From positions 27,277,470 through 27,341,469 of the forward strand of contig OY783197.1 in the NCBI GenBank assembly GCA_963678675.1: a DNA stretch of 64,000 nt, given 5' to 3'. The translations under genes were made by a program, and so were the position numbers. Positions within the stretch are counted from its first letter, which is position 1; each line of letters opens with the position of its first letter. Below the pieces are notes generated by a model. The model did no database searches. It was not told the origin of the DNA and worked only from the letters and a program-made list of their open reading frames with translations. Below, piece by piece: positions 62,833-64,000 of the stretch. The DNA is from Xiphydria camelus (taxonomy: Eukaryota; Arthropoda; Insecta; Hymenoptera; Xiphydriidae).

Positions 62833-64000
62833 GAAATCGAATGGCATGCATGGCACGTTGTGCCTAAAAATGGACGCAGCTAATCGAGGGTTAGTTAACG
62901 AACCTGACTATTCGAGTACCATGTCGATCAGCTCGTAAACACGCATGCATCGCAACGCCGATTACAAGCTAGTTATATATAGTCAAAGCACGCATGTGAT
63001 ATGCATACAATAAAAGCTCCCGTCCAAAGGGAGCCGTCGTGGGGATAGAATCGCACAGTCGAGCGATCTACGACGTTTCACCGAGGCACGCGGTTTATCA
63101 AACCATGCAACGGTACGGCGCGTACGTATCGTTTCGCCTAACCGAGTCACGTGCTTGATGAGTTATACGTAGGCGAGGCACGTATTATCGATAATGTTCG
63201 ACGGTGTCATGATAAATGTCGAGCATTCCTAAATGCGCATACCTCGGCGAAGTCTTTGGAATAATTTTTTTTTGTCCATAGGAATACAACGTAGCTTTAG
63301 ATCATTTAGCAATGTAGACCAATATAAGTACAGAAATAAATAAAAATATCTACTTCGTATGTGCATCGAATCGTTAGGAATTATCATTTGAAATAACTTG
63401 AAAGTTATTGCATCATATATCCGTAATTGTACTGAGAATCTCTCAGATACGATATCAGCTCTACTCTTTTCAGAGCGAGTCTCGTTATTCGATAATCGTC
63501 CCACGGACCAGCAGTTCTAAGTCACAGCAGTTTTTACAACTGCATGGATAATACGTACGTAATAATAATAATACGTAACGTACTCACGAAAATATGAGCA
63601 GCTCAGTTAAAGTAGTCGCGGAGTACCTACGCTACTTTTGGTAGTTCGTTTAGATGACACTAAATGTCCAGAAATTTCAAAATCTTATCTCAAAAAAACT
63701 AAGTTTTAACATTAATATCATTATTTAATCACAATTTAAATTAAAAAAGGGCGATTATACTCCGTTTGCACTTTTCATCGACACTGCAGCGAAATTGCAG
63801 TTACGCATTTTTTCCTCTCACGGAAAACCTCACATAATTCGTATCCCGTTCAAACGGAACACTTCGTATATAGCATAAAAGAATTTGGGAGAATGCGACC
63901 CACTCGAGTTTGTCTCAAGCTCCCACTTTTACGCGTAACAACCCGAGCCCAACACGAACAAGGCATCCCGATAAGTCCCTTGTAATATATGTACACATAT

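Larger units (their letters stand above)
51201..64000. other. Right flank with repeats and no recognised gene
   Basis: Apart from the elements listed separately, I found no exon with conserved motifs and phase-compatible splice sites. GC-rich blocks at 52700-53480, 56900-57300 and 61320-61760 generate open frames on both strands without domain features. They could be promoters or non-coding exons of a gene extending beyond the window. Confidence 0.45.

Overview
This window looks like nuclear DNA of an insect, most likely a hymenopteran such as an ant, bee or wasp. It is AT-rich, CpG is not depleted, and genes are split into short exons by GT-AG introns. Proteins match conserved animal families, and intergenic and intronic DNA holds small non-autonomous palindromic DNA transposons. 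The species assignment is inference; no species-specific marker was identified. I joined exons by hand from splice signals, reading phase and family conservation. Each completed gene model stays in frame from start to stop.

Layout, left to right. 1552-2942 (-): a compact ELM2-SANT chromatin protein of 268 aa. 7615-9345 (+): the RAD51 paralog XRCC3 (homologous recombination), 267 aa. 9536-10625 (-): an RPUSD1-like RluA-family pseudouridine synthase, 290 aa. XRCC3 and RPUSD1 converge, and their poly(A) signals lie 3 bp apart. 11923-13756 (+): arfaptin, an AH/BAR-domain Arf/Rac/Arl1 effector at the Golgi, 340 aa, divergent from RPUSD1. 18345-18905 (-): the small Tim protein TIMM10B, 115 aa.

The right side is dominated by a long minus-strand gene for p120/delta-catenin. 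Thirteen coding exons between 38826 and 25261 join into 953 continuous codons. They contain the armadillo domain and end in the PDZ ligand DSWV. The start codon was not found. A candidate further upstream exon lies at 45759-45836, but its phase does not allow direct splicing to the chain.

From about 46 kb to 64 kb I see no convincing protein-coding exon. This part holds repeats: a 1.5 kb TA-flanked element with 46-bp terminal inverted repeats and an internal array of alternating inverted repeats (49682-51198), a foldback element (55640-55943), and two of three copies of a roughly 200-bp palindromic family (the third is at 23026-23212). Another near-perfect foldback of about 430 bp fills over half of a p120-catenin intron (36590-37020).

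The genes are not an operon or a pathway cluster. They are neighbours typical of an insect euchromatic region: housekeeping genes on the left and a large junction/cytoskeletal regulator on the right. No rRNA, tRNA, CRISPR array or viral gene was recognised.
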